The position numbers were made by a program, and so were the translations under genes. From Synechococcus sp. CO36386bin_29 (GTDB lineage Bacteria > Cyanobacteriota > Cyanobacteriia > PCC-6307 > Cyanobiaceae), in NCBI GenBank assembly GCA_011523835.1, contig WTFZ01000105.1:1-33749 (forward strand): 33,749 nucleotides of DNA, in the 5' to 3' direction. Below are positions 1-8,747 of the stretch, piece after piece (positions within the stretch are counted from its first letter, which is position 1; the number at the start of each line of letters is the position of its first letter). The notes under the pieces are model-generated. The model did not search any database and was not told the origin of the DNA. It saw only the letters and a list, made by a program, of their open reading frames with translations.

Positions 1-200
1 TAGCTGCAGCCCTCGATCGTCGTCCTGATCCTGTTGTGCAGACTTTGGGCGTGGAGTTCACATCCAGCTCAATCACCCTTGAGTTGATTCCTGAACGACT
101 GAATCAGAATCTCAGCCTTGAACAATGGAGCCTGGAAAGTTGCGAGGATGTTGTTAAAGAGGTGACTGGTCTCAATCTGAAGGTCAGGGTCCAGGAGTGA
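1..200 (+). CDS. 3' end of an unidentified gene (partial)
   Basis: An open frame enters from the left edge (first full codon at base 3) and ends at TGA 198-200, leaving about 65 C-terminal residues. The visible part is soluble-looking, with alternating hydrophobic residues (LGVEF, ITLELIPERL) and a final stretch ending in NLKVRVQE. I do not recognise the family. Codon use resembles the neighbouring genes, so I take it as real coding sequence. Its last 17 bases overlap the 3' end of the convergent RodZ-like gene. Confidence 0.6.
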   Translation, partial: AAALDRRPDPVVQTLGVEFTSSSITLELIPERLNQNLSLEQWSLESCEDVVKEVTGLNLKVRVQE

Positions 201-1002
201 TTTTGTGCCAGCGGATATCGCTGATGTCGCCCAGAGGTCGGGGTCGGTTGTTCCCGTTGCTGATGAGAACGAGGTCAGGACGACCTGCATAAATCTCGTC
301 TCCAGGATTGACAGCCAGTGGGGTCTCGTCGTCAAGGGTGCCTTCGTAGAGCGTCTCACCGTTGGGATTGCGAATTTCCAGCCAGCTGGGTTCCTGACTG
401 GTCACTGTCACGGAAGGAGCCGCTGATGGGGGAGTCAACGAGGGATCCGGTTCTGTTATCGCCGCTGGCTGCGGAGTCTCTGGTGCCGGCTGGGGTATCG
501 CTGTGTTGACCGCCACTTCAGGCGTTGGCATGGGCTGCTGTTTGGCAAACACCAAGGCGGTGCCAACACCGACACCAGCCAACAGCGCAAGGGTTGCCAC
601 AGACTTCCAGCGCATTGCCGATGGCCTTGATTCAGATTGTGCGTTTGATGATGTGTTGTTGGAGACAGCCGGCGAAGGGTTGGCAGCACGTTTCGGCTGG
701 GATCGACCGGCTTGTTCTGCTGCCAAGGCAATGGTCAGCTCATCGAGGAGCGGGTCTGGATCCATTCGAAGCCTGACCGCGATGCGCCTGGTCATGGCCT
801 TGATGAACACCGGTTCGGGCAGACGCTCTCGTTCCCCTCGTTCCAACGCATCGAGCTGTTCGTGCCCCAAGTGCAGTGAATCAGCCAGTTGCGCAGCAGT
901 CAGGCCAGCAACTTCCCTTGCCAAGCGCAGTTGGCTGCCAACAGAACCAAACCTGGACGCTATTTCGTTCCCTTCAGTCGTCAGTGACGCGTCGGAGGAC
1001 AT
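184..1002 (-). CDS. RodZ-like helix-turn-helix membrane protein (DUF4115 C-terminus)
   Basis: A 272-residue protein with three parts. Residues about 18-85 form a Cro/CI-type helix-turn-helix of the RodZ kind (QLRLAREVAGLTAAQLADSL, then LDALERGERERLPEPVF). A single membrane helix lies at about 132-152 (SVATLALLAGVGVGTALVF). A proline-rich linker leads to a C-terminal beta domain at about 200-272 (SWLEIRNPNGETLYEGTL) typical of DUF4115. In rod-shaped bacteria RodZ ties MreB to the envelope. Picocyanobacterial homologues are commonly annotated only as HTH-domain proteins, so the cell-shape role is inference. The ATG start at 1002 is the only one that keeps the whole HTH. The gene lies downstream of tRNA-Val on the same strand. 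Confidence 0.82.
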   Translation of the reverse strand: MSSDASLTTEGNEIASRFGSVGSQLRLAREVAGLTAAQLADSLHLGHEQLDALERGERERLPEPVFIKAMTRRIAVRLRMDPDPLLDELTIALAAEQAGRSQPKRAANPSPAVSNNTSSNAQSESRPSAMRWKSVATLALLAGVGVGTALVFAKQQPMPTPEVAVNTAIPQPAPETPQPAAITEPDPSLTPPSAAPSVTVTSQEPSWLEIRNPNGETLYEGTLDDETPLAVNPGDEIYAGRPDLVLISNGNNRPRPLGDISDIRWHKITPGP

Positions 1003-1116
1003 TGACGAACGGTTGTCTGTATTTGACAGAAAATAGAGGTGAATCCCGGTTTTGTCAGTTCGAGCCGGGACGAACAGTCATAACCCCAGGTGTGGCAAAA
1101 CCTGCAGGTGAATTCA

Positions 1117-1188
<72 letters not shown>

Positions 1189-1220
1189 GCACAACTTAAT
1201 CTTAAACCACCAGCTGCAGC

Positions 1221-1988
1221 TCAGCTTCCGCTTGCAGGTCGAAAGAGATGGTCGTGATCGGGCGAATACAGCCGCGACCGCTCAGAACCGTGTCGCTCCC
1301 GAAGCGCCGGGCTCACAACATACAAGGTTGTACGGATCAGGTTCCTTGTACGTGTTGTGTCGGCCATGGCTCCGAGGGGAACCACATCGATGGACTGATC
1401 AGGCCAGCTCACCCTGTAGCCGATCGCGACCGGAGTGTCTGCGGGGTAATGCTTGAGAAGCGTGGACTGAACCTCATCAACATGCCGCGCACTGAGATAC
1501 AGGCATAGTGATGCCTGCAATCTGGCCAGATGATCCAGCTGTTCGCGCTCAGGAACGCCGGTGCGGCCCCCGGTGCGGCCCAACACGATCGTTTGCACCA
1601 CGCCGGGAATCGTGAGTTCTGCATTGATCGCCGCTGCGGTGGCCTGATAGGCACTGATCCCAGGAACCACTTCAACGTTGATGTCGGCATCGGCCAGTGC
1701 ACAGATCTGTTCGTTAAGAGCGCTGTAAAGACAGGGGTCACCGTCATGGAGGCGGACCACGCGGTCTCCCTGGTTCGCCCGATCAATCATCAGGGGGATC
1801 ACCTCTTCCAGCGTGAGTGTGCTGGTGCGAATCCGTTCGCAATGCTCAGGGGCCAGGGCGGCGATCTGCGGCGAAACCAGCGAGTCGGTCCAGATCAGGA
1901 CATCAGCCGCCTGAATTCTCTGTTCAGCTCTGCGGGTGAGCAGGTCTGGAGCGCCGGGTCCGGCGCCAACGATGGAAATGGTTGTCAT
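1221..1988 (-). CDS. cobM: Precorrin-4 C11-methyltransferase
   Basis: A 255-residue SAM-dependent methyltransferase of the cobalamin tetrapyrrole family (CobM/CbiF). It methylates C11 of the corrin ring during B12 (in cyanobacteria pseudocobalamin) synthesis. The N-terminus [15 protein letters not shown] is the family's SAM site 1. DALIW-type (here [10 protein letters not shown]), [12 protein letters not shown] and [11 protein letters not shown] are the other conserved blocks, and the length is normal. The ATG at 1988 gives an N-terminus starting just before the SAM motif. It overlaps the lgt stop codon by 4 bp (ATGA), so translation is probably coupled to lgt and petA upstream. Whether the substrate is cobalt-precorrin-4 or precorrin-4 cannot be read from sequence. 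Confidence 0.92.
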   Translation of the reverse strand: MTTISIVGAGPGAPDLLTRRAEQRIQAADVLIWTDSLVSPQIAALAPEHCERIRTSTLTLEEVIPLMIDRANQGDRVVRLHDGDPCLYSALNEQICALADADINVEVVPGISAYQATAAAINAELTIPGVVQTIVLGRTGGRTGVPEREQLDHLARLQASLCLYLSARHVDEVQSTLLKHYPADTPVAIGYRVSWPDQSIDVVPLGAMADTTRTRNLIRTTLYVVSPALRERHGSERSRLYSPDHDHLFRPASGS

Positions 1989-2860
1989 GAAGGCTCGACG
2001 CGACGGAGTCCTGGATCTGGCAGGGGAGCTCTGCGTCCATAGAGCCAAAAAAGACCAGCGGAGGCCAAGGCCATCAGCGCGAGGCTCATCAACTGCGCGA
2101 TCCGCAGACCTCCCTCGCAGAACGGTGGCTGACCACCCAGGCAGAGGGGGTCAATGCGCAGACCCTCAATCCACACCCGCCCGAGGCTGTATCCAAGAAG
2201 GTAAAAACAACTCAGGGCGCCAGCGGGCAACTGAAGTCGGCCGCGCTGCCCGAGCCTGAACAAAACAATCAGCCCGATGAAGAGAGCCAGGTTCCAGACC
2301 GATTCATAGAGAAATGTGGGATGGAAGAACTCAGAATCAGCGAAAATCCTTGGTCTGTTCGTGAAGGGAATCAGGAGTTTCCAGGGAAGATCGGTCGGAA
2401 CTCCGAAGGCTTCAGAGTTGAAGAAGTTGCCCCACCGGCCGATGGCCTGACCAAGAATGACCGATGGCACGAGAACGTCGAGAACATCCCAGAAGGGAAC
2501 CTTTCTCCACCTGCAGAACAGAACCACCGACAACGTTCCTGCGATCAACGCTCCATGGATGGCAATCCCCCCTCGCCAGATGGCGAAAGCATCCCACCAT
2601 GACCCCTGGTAGGTCTTCCACTCAAAGGCCACGTAATACATCCGCGCTCCTACAACGGCGGCCAGCACGAGGATGGGTAGGAGGTCGCTGATCAACGCGC
2701 CATCAAGTCCCCGTTGACGGGCCAGCCAGCTGGAGAGATTGAGGCCGATCAGAACGGCCAGAGCGATGAGTAGACCGTACCAACGCAGAACGAAAGGCCC
2801 GAGCTGGAAAAGCTCGGGCCCTGGGGAGGTGAAGACTGCAGGAATCACCACCGAATTCAA
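1985..2860 (-). CDS. lgt: Prolipoprotein diacylglyceryl transferase
   Basis: A 291-residue polytopic inner-membrane enzyme that moves diacylglycerol from phosphatidylglycerol to the lipobox cysteine of prolipoproteins, the first step of lipoprotein maturation. The Lgt signature [10 protein letters not shown] is at 141-150, the IHG histidine at about 102, and HPTFLYES near 180. About seven membrane helices are visible and the length is usual. The start is TTG at 2860, giving [20 protein letters not shown]. It overlaps the petA stop as TTGA, which argues for translational coupling; GTG codons at 2851 and 2848 are alternatives. It is followed by cobM with a 4 bp overlap. Confidence 0.93.
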   Translation of the reverse strand: MNSVVIPAVFTSPGPELFQLGPFVLRWYGLLIALAVLIGLNLSSWLARQRGLDGALISDLLPILVLAAVVGARMYYVAFEWKTYQGSWWDAFAIWRGGIAIHGALIAGTLSVVLFCRWRKVPFWDVLDVLVPSVILGQAIGRWGNFFNSEAFGVPTDLPWKLLIPFTNRPRIFADSEFFHPTFLYESVWNLALFIGLIVLFRLGQRGRLQLPAGALSCFYLLGYSLGRVWIEGLRIDPLCLGGQPPFCEGGLRIAQLMSLALMALASAGLFWLYGRRAPLPDPGLRRVEPS

Positions 2861-3789
2861 ACGCCCTCCGCAGCCTGCACTTTTTCAAACTGCTTTTTCT
2901 TCAGCACCAGCATGATCTGGGCCAGAGCCACGGCTGCAAAGAAGGCAAGCAGGCCGTAGATGCGCACAGGGTTCTGGAGAACAACCTCGGTATCGAGTTG
3001 TCCAAAGCCGCCCACATTGGGGTCGTTGGTGATTGGTGCACCCGCCTCAACGGCATCACCAACAGACACGATCAGTGCAGGGCCCACAGGAACCGTCTCG
3101 GACTGCTCAGTGCCATCAGCTGACGCAATGGTTACGACGCTGGCGCCATTCTCGCCCGCGTCAATAGAACTCACAGTTCCAGTGGACGGAGCTGTGAACA
3201 CGGTGTTGTTGCTCTTTTCACCCGTCGGATACACCTGGCCACGGCCACGGTTGCCGCCCACGTGGATGGAATATTTGCCGAAATGAATGTTGCTGTCAGT
3301 GGCCGGATCCGGGGACAGCACGGGGAAGACGATTTCCTGATGTTGGTCGCCAGGAATCGGACCCACGAGAATCACATTGGGCTGGTCATCGCTGTACTCA
3401 GAAAAGTAAACACCTTCGGTTTCTTCCTTGATGTCGTCCGTCCAGCGGTCTTGAGGTGCGAGGGTGAACCCATCGGGCAGCATCACCACAGCCCCGACCT
3501 GAAGAGGAACGTCACTGCCGTCGGCACCGATTTCAGGAACGGACGTGTCGTAAGGGATTTTGACAACAGCTTTGAACACGCTGTCTGGCAAGACGGACTG
3601 GGGAACTTCGGCTTGCGTCAGTTTCTGTGCGAGGTGACAGTTGGCGCAAACAATTTTCCCAGTGGCTTCCCTGGGAGAGTCGTAATTCTGCTGGGCCCAG
3701 AAGGGGTAGGCCCAACTGGTGCTGGGAGCGGTCAGCACTGTGACGCCCACGATCAGGGCGGCGAACAGGGGTGAGAGGAGGCGGCGCAT
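2857..3789 (-). CDS. petA: Cytochrome f (apocytochrome f)
   Basis: A 310-residue precursor of the c-type cytochrome of the b6f complex, which passes electrons from the Rieske protein to plastocyanin or cytochrome c6 on the lumen side. A signal peptide at 1-27 ends in STSWA; the mature protein begins YPFWAQ, and this N-terminal tyrosine supplies the unusual axial haem ligand. The haem motif CANCH is at 48-52. The single C-terminal membrane anchor lies at about 275-298, followed by KKKQFEKVQ. The ATG at 3789 is chosen because upstream in-frame codons give no signal peptide. It lies 41 bp after petC on the same strand, the usual petCA order. Confidence 0.98.
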   Translation of the reverse strand: MRRLLSPLFAALIVGVTVLTAPSTSWAYPFWAQQNYDSPREATGKIVCANCHLAQKLTQAEVPQSVLPDSVFKAVVKIPYDTSVPEIGADGSDVPLQVGAVVMLPDGFTLAPQDRWTDDIKEETEGVYFSEYSDDQPNVILVGPIPGDQHQEIVFPVLSPDPATDSNIHFGKYSIHVGGNRGRGQVYPTGEKSNNTVFTAPSTGTVSSIDAGENGASVVTIASADGTEQSETVPVGPALIVSVGDAVEAGAPITNDPNVGGFGQLDTEVVLQNPVRIYGLLAFFAAVALAQIMLVLKKKQFEKVQAAEGV

Positions 3790-3830
3790 CAGTGGCTGGA
3801 AACGGAGAGGGGCGTGGAAAGCAGAGGTGA

Positions 3831-4367
3831 TCAGGCCCACCAGGGCTTGTCGCCCGTGCGGAAATCGGTGTCCGTCCATTGGCTCACGAACACGTTGTCG
3901 TTTTCGATGCTCACATTGGCCAGGGCGAGCGAGAGGGGCGCGGGACCCCGGACAACTTTGCCGGTGGCGTCGTACTGGCTGCCGTGGCAAGGGCACATGA
4001 ACTTGTTGGCGCCGCTGTTCCAGGGCACAACGCAGCCAAGGTGCGTGCAGATCGCGTTGATGCCGTAGCTGCCAATGGCATCGTCGCCTTCAACGATCAG
4101 ATAAGTGGGATCTCCCTTGAGCCCCTGCACGAGGCTGCGGTCTCCATCTGGATGAGTGCTCAGCCAACCACTGGCAGTCACTGCGTTGCCAAGTTCGTCC
4201 TTGGCGCTCGTGCCGCCACCGCTGCCTGCAGCGCGTGGGGGGATGAAGTAGTTCACAACCGGGTAGAGAGCACCAAGCGCAACTCCCGTGACCGACCCGA
4301 AGGTCAGCAGATTCATGAACTGCCTGCGCCCCATTCCGGGCACATCACCTGCTGGCATTTGGGTCAT
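3831..4367 (-). CDS. petC: Cytochrome b6f Rieske iron-sulfur subunit
   Basis: A 178-residue Rieske protein that takes electrons from plastoquinol through its 2Fe-2S centre. The cluster ligands lie in CTHLGC (107-112) and CPCHGS (125-130). The N-terminus carries a twin-arginine-type motif, GRRQFMNLL (13-21), followed by the single uncleaved membrane helix (about 20-42), and then the glycine-rich hinge GSGGGTSA. This fits Tat-dependent insertion, and tatC lies about 0.4 kb away. The gene is the first of the minus-strand run petC-petA-lgt-cobM. It is divergent from the DUF3067 gene across 85 bp that should hold its promoter. Confidence 0.97.
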   Translation of the reverse strand: MTQMPAGDVPGMGRRQFMNLLTFGSVTGVALGALYPVVNYFIPPRAAGSGGGTSAKDELGNAVTASGWLSTHPDGDRSLVQGLKGDPTYLIVEGDDAIGSYGINAICTHLGCVVPWNSGANKFMCPCHGSQYDATGKVVRGPAPLSLALANVSIENDNVFVSQWTDTDFRTGDKPWWA

Positions 4368-4452
4368 GACGGGATGTCAATCGGCACTGGATGGCGATCA
4401 TTATGGATGCATCAGGCCCTGTCAGTCTTTGCGGGGACTGGGATTTTCATTG
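4368..4452. promoter_or_regulatory. Divergent promoter region petC / DUF3067 gene
   Basis: This 85 bp gap separates two divergent genes. On the minus strand CATAAT (plus positions 4400-4405) resembles a sigma70 -10 box about 33 bp before the petC start. CTGACA lies upstream of it but only 14 bp away, too close for a standard -35. A GATGCATC palindrome sits at 4406-4413. The promoter assignment is inference. Confidence 0.3.
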
Positions 4453-4818
4453 ATGTTCAAAGACGACTCCGGAATGCCCCAGGCTGCTTCTTCAACACCG
4501 GCTGCACCGCTCAGTGCGGACGAGGTCGTTGCCCTCTTCCGTTCCCGCTGGCAGGCCAGTTACGACATGCAGATCGTCACCCGCCGTCGTCGTTTGTATG
4601 TGCAGGTGATGTGGGCTTATCTCGAACAGCAATCCTTTCCCCTCACGGAAGACGCCTATTGCCAGCATCTGGCCGAGGTTCTCGAAGTGGTGAACAGGCT
4701 CGGGGAAGCTGGTGCCGTACGGGCCTGGTTGCAGACAACCAAGGATCGCCCCCGGCTCGGCAAAGCCCTCAGCCTGCAGCTGCAGGGGGAGGGTCGACTG
4801 GAGGAGTTTCTGCTTTGA
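4453..4818 (+). CDS. DUF3067 family protein
   Basis: A 121-residue small soluble protein conserved in cyanobacteria and plastids. After a short variable N-terminus the core runs LSADEVVALFRSRWQASYDM, then RRRRLYVQVMWAYLEQQSFPL and a helical end with EVVNRLGEAGAVRAWL, a pattern I associate with DUF3067. Its function is not established as far as I know. ATG 4453 is used; ATG 4474 (MPQAASS) would remove only seven non-conserved residues. It is divergent from petC, and its last 50 bases overlap the 3' end of tatC. Being placed between the Tat substrate gene petC and tatC hints at b6f or Tat assembly, but this is inference. Confidence 0.78.
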   Translation: MFKDDSGMPQAASSTPAAPLSADEVVALFRSRWQASYDMQIVTRRRRLYVQVMWAYLEQQSFPLTEDAYCQHLAEVLEVVNRLGEAGAVRAWLQTTKDRPRLGKALSLQLQGEGRLEEFLL

Positions 4819-5539
4819 AACGCTGCACAATCGCCACCAGCAACACGCCGATCAGAAACAGGGCGGTGATCGCTCCTCCAAGAAGAAGCATGGTGATCGG
4901 GTCGGTGGAGGGTGTGAGCACCGCCCCGGCGAGGGCTGAGGTCAGCACCACCCACCGCCAGGCCGAGAGCATCCGTTTCCAATTCACCAGACCAAGGGCA
5001 CCAAGCAGCAGCTGAAGTACCGGTAACTGGAAGGCCAGTCCTGTCGACAGCATCAAGAGCAGCACGAAATCGAGATAGCGCTCGATCGACCAGATCGGTT
5101 CCACCACGTCGGCTCCGTAGCTCACGAGAAAACGCAGGGCCGCCGGCACGAGGGCCCACCAGGCAAAGGCGAGCCCGGCCAGGAACAACACCGCCGATCC
5201 GGCTACGGCTGGTGCGATCAGGCGACGTTCGTTGCGGGTGAGGCCAGGGAGAACGAAGGCCAGTCCCTGATACAGCACGTAGGGGAGCGCCAGGGTGAGT
5301 CCGGCATAGCCAGCCACCTTGAACGAAACGAACAGGAATTCCCCTGGAGCCAGTTGAAGAAAACGAATCGAGCCTGCGGGCTCCTCCAGCAGCCGAACCA
5401 AAGGCTTCACGACCAGCAGGCAGGCGAAAGCGCTCAAGGCCACAGCCAGAAGGCTGCGAAGCACCCGCTGCCTCAGCTCCTCGAGATGATCCACCAGAGG
5501 CATCTCAACGTCATTCATCGCATCACCTGTTGCCGACAC
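4769..5539 (-). CDS. tatC: Sec-independent protein translocase TatC
   Basis: A 256-residue TatC, the receptor that recognises twin-arginine signal peptides and exports folded proteins across the thylakoid and plasma membranes. The family hallmark PLVDHLEELRQRVLRSL is at about 14-30. The conserved loop GEFLFVSFKVAGYAGL follows helix 1, and six membrane helices are visible. The C-terminus is a short proline-rich tail. Two starts are possible, ATG 5539 and ATG 5518 (MNDVEMPL); both keep the whole family domain. Its 3' end overlaps the convergent DUF3067 gene by 50 bp. Its likely substrate PetC is encoded nearby. Confidence 0.95.
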   Translation of the reverse strand: MSATGDAMNDVEMPLVDHLEELRQRVLRSLLAVALSAFACLLVVKPLVRLLEEPAGSIRFLQLAPGEFLFVSFKVAGYAGLTLALPYVLYQGLAFVLPGLTRNERRLIAPAVAGSAVLFLAGLAFAWWALVPAALRFLVSYGADVVEPIWSIERYLDFVLLLMLSTGLAFQLPVLQLLLGALGLVNWKRMLSAWRWVVLTSALAGAVLTPSTDPITMLLLGGAITALFLIGVLLVAIVQRFKAETPPVDPPPAAAG

Positions 5540-5616
5540 CTTGATTGGTGGCGGCGCTGGAAGAACGCTGGATTCGTTGGGGTCGGAAGGATTCAGATCA
5601 TGAATCGGCTCAAGCT

Positions 5617-7332
5617 TCAGGCTAGGAGTTCTCTTCCCTCGAGTTGACGTCTGGCCCGGTCAGGCTCTGCCCAGAGCAGCTCTCCGTTGCGATGGCGCAC
5701 TGTTCCTGGCATGGCTCCGGGAATGCGCTGCAACGCATCAACGGCTGCCACCACCACCGGGACGGTGCGATTGCCCCGGGCTCGACTGAACCACGCCGCC
5801 AGATCAGCAGCCTGTTGGATCGCTTCCTCGGATGCAGGCGCAACCGACGCTTTCAGCACCACATGACTGCCGGGACATTCCTGCGCGTGGAACCAAAGAT
5901 CGCCAGTTCTGGCTTGACGCAGGCTGATCCATTCATTCTGGCGGTGGTTGCGGCCCACCTGGATCTTCAGGCCATCACTGGTGTGAACCTCGAGGGGCTG
6001 AGGTTGCCCCGTCGGTGCACCGCTACGGCGACGTCGCTGCCTTGGCGCCATCAACTCCTCCAGTTCTTGCTGGAGATCCCTCAACTGCAGGCTGCGCTCA
6101 TCGGGGTTGTCCCAGTCAGCCCGGGTGAGATCCTCCAGAAAGCTTTCACTGCCTTCGATCAGCATCAGACGTTGGTCGTGATGCTTGAGGCGCTCCTCGA
6201 TCAGAGGAACGGCCCGTCGCAGGCGCCGGGCCTGGTGGTAAAGCTTCTGCGCACGGGTGATCGTGTCGCGATCGGGATCCTGTCGGCAGAGCAGCTGATC
6301 CGCTTCCGACTGAAGGTTTGCGGCCCCATCGGTGTCCCTCAGTCGCTGCGTTTGTTCGTCGCGTTGGGCCTGCTCACGCTCGCGGCACTGTTGGAGTCGC
6401 TGTTGCAGGGTGCTGATCTCCCGCGACAGGCGGCGTTTGCTTACATGATCTTGGTAGTAGCACCCCAGCCGGAGGCTGAGCACGGCTTCACTGCTGGGTT
6501 CTGCGGGTGGGTCGTTCCAGACGCGGAAGCCGCTGCCCTCCATCTGCAGAGAGAACGTCTCCTCATCCAGATGGCGCAGCCAGCCGTTCCAGCGCTCATG
6601 GAGCCGTCGCCATTGCGATTCGGAAATCTTGTTGACCTGCTGCAGCATGAGAGGTGTCCCCTGGCTGTCGAGCGATCCAGGAAACGTCGTGAGCTGGGTC
6701 GCCAAAGCCGGACTGATTCCCTGATAAGTCTCCCGAAGTGCTTTGTCGAGGGGAATCGGAAGCAGCGTGATCCTGCGTTTCCATTGATCAAACGGCTCCT
6801 CAAGGCTCGGTGGTAGTCCCTGTAGCGCTGGGGGTGGTGTGTAGACATCACCGGTGCTGAGCGGGCGGATTCGGGATTGGTGTTGCCGCACCTGGCGGCC
6901 GATCGCCGTGATCCTTTTCTGGTCATCCAGAAGCAACAGGTTGCTGTGGCGTCCCATCAGTTCAAGAACCACTGTTCTGGTTGGGGGACTTCCTGGGCGG
7001 GGCGCCAGGTGAAAGCACACGACACGCTCGAAACCGTGCTGTTCAAGCTCCACCAGAGCCAGTTGGCGCAGACCGTGCTGAACCTGCTGGGCCAGGGTGC
7101 TGCCGCCACCATGGCGCCGTGGCGCATTGATCTGCACGAGCCTGGCGGATTCCGCCTGCCAGCTGAGCTCAAGCCACACCATGCCCTTCAGGGTGCGGAA
7201 GCCGAGTTGGAGCGAGTGGGCATCAGGTTGCTGTGCCTTTTCGAATCGGCTCGGTACTAGGCGCTCGCGCAGATCGCTCAGCACCGCCTTCAGAGCCGTG
7301 AGATCCATCACCTGGAGCGTGCTGGTGGCCAT
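5617..7332 (-). CDS. NFACT family protein (RqcH/Rqc2-like ribosome quality control)
   Basis: A 571-residue protein with the full NFACT layout. The N-terminal domain holds [18 protein letters not shown] and [15 protein letters not shown], a long arginine/glutamine-rich coiled coil lies at about 340-440, and the C-terminal NFACT-R domain contains [15 protein letters not shown] and [17 protein letters not shown]. Bacterial RqcH binds 50S subunits carrying stalled chains and adds alanine tails using tRNA-Ala. The position of the conserved Asp-Arg pair needed for tailing reads Glu-Arg here (E102-R103). The start is ATG 7332; ATG 7308 (MDLTALK) is equally plausible. It is divergent from gmk by 63 bp. 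Confidence 0.9.
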   Translation of the reverse strand: MATSTLQVMDLTALKAVLSDLRERLVPSRFEKAQQPDAHSLQLGFRTLKGMVWLELSWQAESARLVQINAPRRHGGGSTLAQQVQHGLRQLALVELEQHGFERVVCFHLAPRPGSPPTRTVVLELMGRHSNLLLLDDQKRITAIGRQVRQHQSRIRPLSTGDVYTPPPALQGLPPSLEEPFDQWKRRITLLPIPLDKALRETYQGISPALATQLTTFPGSLDSQGTPLMLQQVNKISESQWRRLHERWNGWLRHLDEETFSLQMEGSGFRVWNDPPAEPSSEAVLSLRLGCYYQDHVSKRRLSREISTLQQRLQQCREREQAQRDEQTQRLRDTDGAANLQSEADQLLCRQDPDRDTITRAQKLYHQARRLRRAVPLIEERLKHHDQRLMLIEGSESFLEDLTRADWDNPDERSLQLRDLQQELEELMAPRQRRRRSGAPTGQPQPLEVHTSDGLKIQVGRNHRQNEWISLRQARTGDLWFHAQECPGSHVVLKASVAPASEEAIQQAADLAAWFSRARGNRTVPVVVAAVDALQRIPGAMPGTVRHRNGELLWAEPDRARRQLEGRELLA

Positions 7333-7395
7333 CCGCGCGTCTTGATCCGGTGCGTTGAGTGCCTTCCTACCCTGCGGCATGACTGCAGACAAGCG

Positions 7396-7965
7396 ATGGC
7401 ACCGTCCCAAGCCACGGCAAGGCTCGCGTTGCTCACCGGACCCAGCGGTGTCGGAAAGGGCACGCTGGTGGCCCTCTTGCAGGAGCGCCACCCCCATCTG
7501 TGGTTATCGGTGTCGGCCACCACACGGGCTCCAAGAGCAGGTGAGCAAGACGGGGTGCACTACTTCTTCAAGACTCGCCAGGATTTCGATGCCCTGGTCA
7601 ACAGCGGTGGCTTCTTGGAGTGGGCTGAATTCGCCAGTAACTGCTATGGCACTCCACGGGCACCCGTGGAAGAACGGCTGTCTGCAGGCACTCCTGTTCT
7701 GCTCGAAATCGAATTGGAGGGTGCCCGTCAGGTGAGGAAAACGTTCCCAGAAGCGCTGCAGATCTTCCTGGCGCCTCCCAGTTTCGAGGAGCTTGAGCGT
7801 CGCATCCGCGGGAGGGGTACTGAATCTGCTGAGGCGATTCAACGCCGTCTGAACAGAGCGCGCGCCGAACTCGATGCCCAGTCGGAATTTGATGCTGTCG
7901 TCGTCAATGACGACCTCGAGGCAGCTCTCTCGGAGCTTGAGGTGTTAATGGGCCTGTCGTCGTGA
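7396..7965 (+). CDS. gmk: Guanylate kinase
   Basis: A 189-residue enzyme that converts GMP and ATP to GDP and ADP. The P-loop GPSGVGKGT is at 15-23. The GMP-binding segment [19 protein letters not shown] is followed by [15 protein letters not shown]. The [17 protein letters not shown] and IRGRGTES lid segments are all in place, and the length is normal. The ATG at 7396 is chosen because upstream residues do not belong to the family. Downstream is a strong hairpin terminator shared with the convergent psaFJ operon. Confidence 0.97.
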   Translation: MAPSQATARLALLTGPSGVGKGTLVALLQERHPHLWLSVSATTRAPRAGEQDGVHYFFKTRQDFDALVNSGGFLEWAEFASNCYGTPRAPVEERLSAGTPVLLEIELEGARQVRKTFPEALQIFLAPPSFEELERRIRGRGTESAEAIQRRLNRARAELDAQSEFDAVVVNDDLEAALSELEVLMGLSS

Positions 7966-7986
7966 TGAATGGCCGAACGTTTTCAT

Positions 7987-8017
7987 AAAAAAAGAGGGCG
8001 TAAGCCCTCCTTTTTTT
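7987..8017. terminator. Bidirectional Rho-independent terminator between gmk and psaJ
   Basis: A GAGGGC-GTAA-GCCCTC hairpin (7994-8009) is flanked by seven A on the left and, after one C, seven T on the right. It can therefore end transcripts from gmk on the plus strand and psaF-psaJ on the minus strand. It begins 22 bp after the gmk stop codon. Confidence 0.92.
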
Positions 8018-8031
8018 ATGAGTTGTCGATA

Positions 8032-8151
8032 TCAACCGAGAGGGTGAAACAGGAGATCGGGAAAGAAGCGATTCCACTCAATCAGGATTCCTGCAGTGAG
8101 TGTGAACCAGATGGCTGCAACAACAGGTGCAGTGGTGAGAAATTTCTGCAT
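8032..8151 (-). CDS. psaJ: Photosystem I subunit IX (PsaJ)
   Basis: A 39-residue single-helix photosystem I subunit. The minus strand reads ATG at 8151 ([20 protein letters not shown]) to TGA 8032-8034, ending PDLLFHPLG. The helix with [19 protein letters not shown] is the PsaJ hallmark. In PSI the protein sits at the periphery beside PsaF and binds chlorophyll. It lies 40 bp downstream of psaF, the standard psaFJ operon order, and ends in front of the bidirectional terminator. Confidence 0.97.
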   Translation of the reverse strand: MQKFLTTAPVVAAIWFTLTAGILIEWNRFFPDLLFHPLG

Positions 8152-8191
8152 CGATCAAGGATGTTGGTAAGTGTTGGAGTGTTGAAGCGAG

Positions 8192-8671
8192 TCAGCGAGG
8201 AGAGACGGTGATTTTGTCGTCGCTTTCAAGCATCTTTCCGCTGGTGAACTCACCAAACGCAGCGATTGGCCAGGTGGCAGCGGCAATGCAGGACTTCAGT
8301 GCGAGCTGGAGATCGATCTGAATCTCCTTGGTGTACTGCTCCTTTGTTCCACGGGTCGCTTTCAGGTATTCACGACCAGCCCAGCCGATGCAGCCAGCGA
8401 TGTAGAGGAACATCAGGCCAGGAAAGACAAAATCACCGGCATGGTCCCAACGGCCGTCGACGATGAGGTGAGGGAGCCCGTCCTCTCCGCAGACAGCTTG
8501 GCTGTACATCTCAAAACGAGCCTTGGCCTGTGGCGTGGTGGCAGCGCTGGCACGCTGCTGGAAACGGGCGCTTTCGGAGCAGGGAGTGAGGCCAGCAACA
8601 TCAGCCTTGGCGACCGGTGCAAAGCCGAACACCAGCAGGGCCGAGAGCGCAAGAGCGAATAGACGACGCAT
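8192..8671 (-). CDS. psaF: Photosystem I subunit III (PsaF)
   Basis: A 159-residue precursor. The signal peptide at 1-23 (MRRLFALALSALLVFGFAPV, ending AKA) targets it to the thylakoid lumen, and the mature protein starts DVAGLTPC. Conserved features are the paired cysteines (C31 and the C in QAVCGEDGLPHLIVDGRW), the membrane helix with FLYIAGCIGWAGREYL and the C-terminal segment with ALKSCIAAATWPIAAFGEF. In plants and algae PsaF docks plastocyanin or cytochrome c6; in cyanobacteria the lysine-rich docking extension is absent, as here. The ATG at 8671 is the only start that yields the signal peptide. The leader holds a 6 bp hairpin. Confidence 0.97.
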   Translation of the reverse strand: MRRLFALALSALLVFGFAPVAKADVAGLTPCSESARFQQRASAATTPQAKARFEMYSQAVCGEDGLPHLIVDGRWDHAGDFVFPGLMFLYIAGCIGWAGREYLKATRGTKEQYTKEIQIDLQLALKSCIAAATWPIAAFGEFTSGKMLESDDKITVSPR

Positions 8672-8690
8672 CGGAACGGTTCCTGGTATG

Positions 8691-8709
8691 CCTGCCCCGG
8701 AGCGGCAGG
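8691..8709 (-). promoter_or_regulatory. Hairpin in the psaF leader / psaF-tsaD divergent region
   Basis: CCTGCC (8691-8696) and GGCAGG (8704-8709) form a perfect 6 bp stem with a 7-base loop, 19 bases before the psaF start codon. The whole psaF-tsaD divergent gap is only 76 bp, so the promoters of both genes must lie close by or overlap it. A role as mRNA stabiliser or protein site is inference. Confidence 0.35.
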
Positions 8710-8747
8710 ATGACACAAACGGACAGTAGTGGAGGCTTTCTGCCTGA

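Noticed and set aside
1044-1070. Inverted repeat TCCCGG/CCGGGA between the RodZ-like gene and tRNA-Val
   Set aside because: The loop is 15 bases and there is no T run; too weak to call a terminator or operator.
3879-5015. 378-residue plus-strand frame across petC and tatC
   Set aside because: Shadow frame: it runs antisense to petC and tatC, which have clear domain matches, and is rich in Arg, Ser and Pro.
7969-8211. 80-residue plus-strand frame after gmk
   Set aside because: It spans the gmk terminator and lies antisense to psaJ, which has a full family match on the minus strand.
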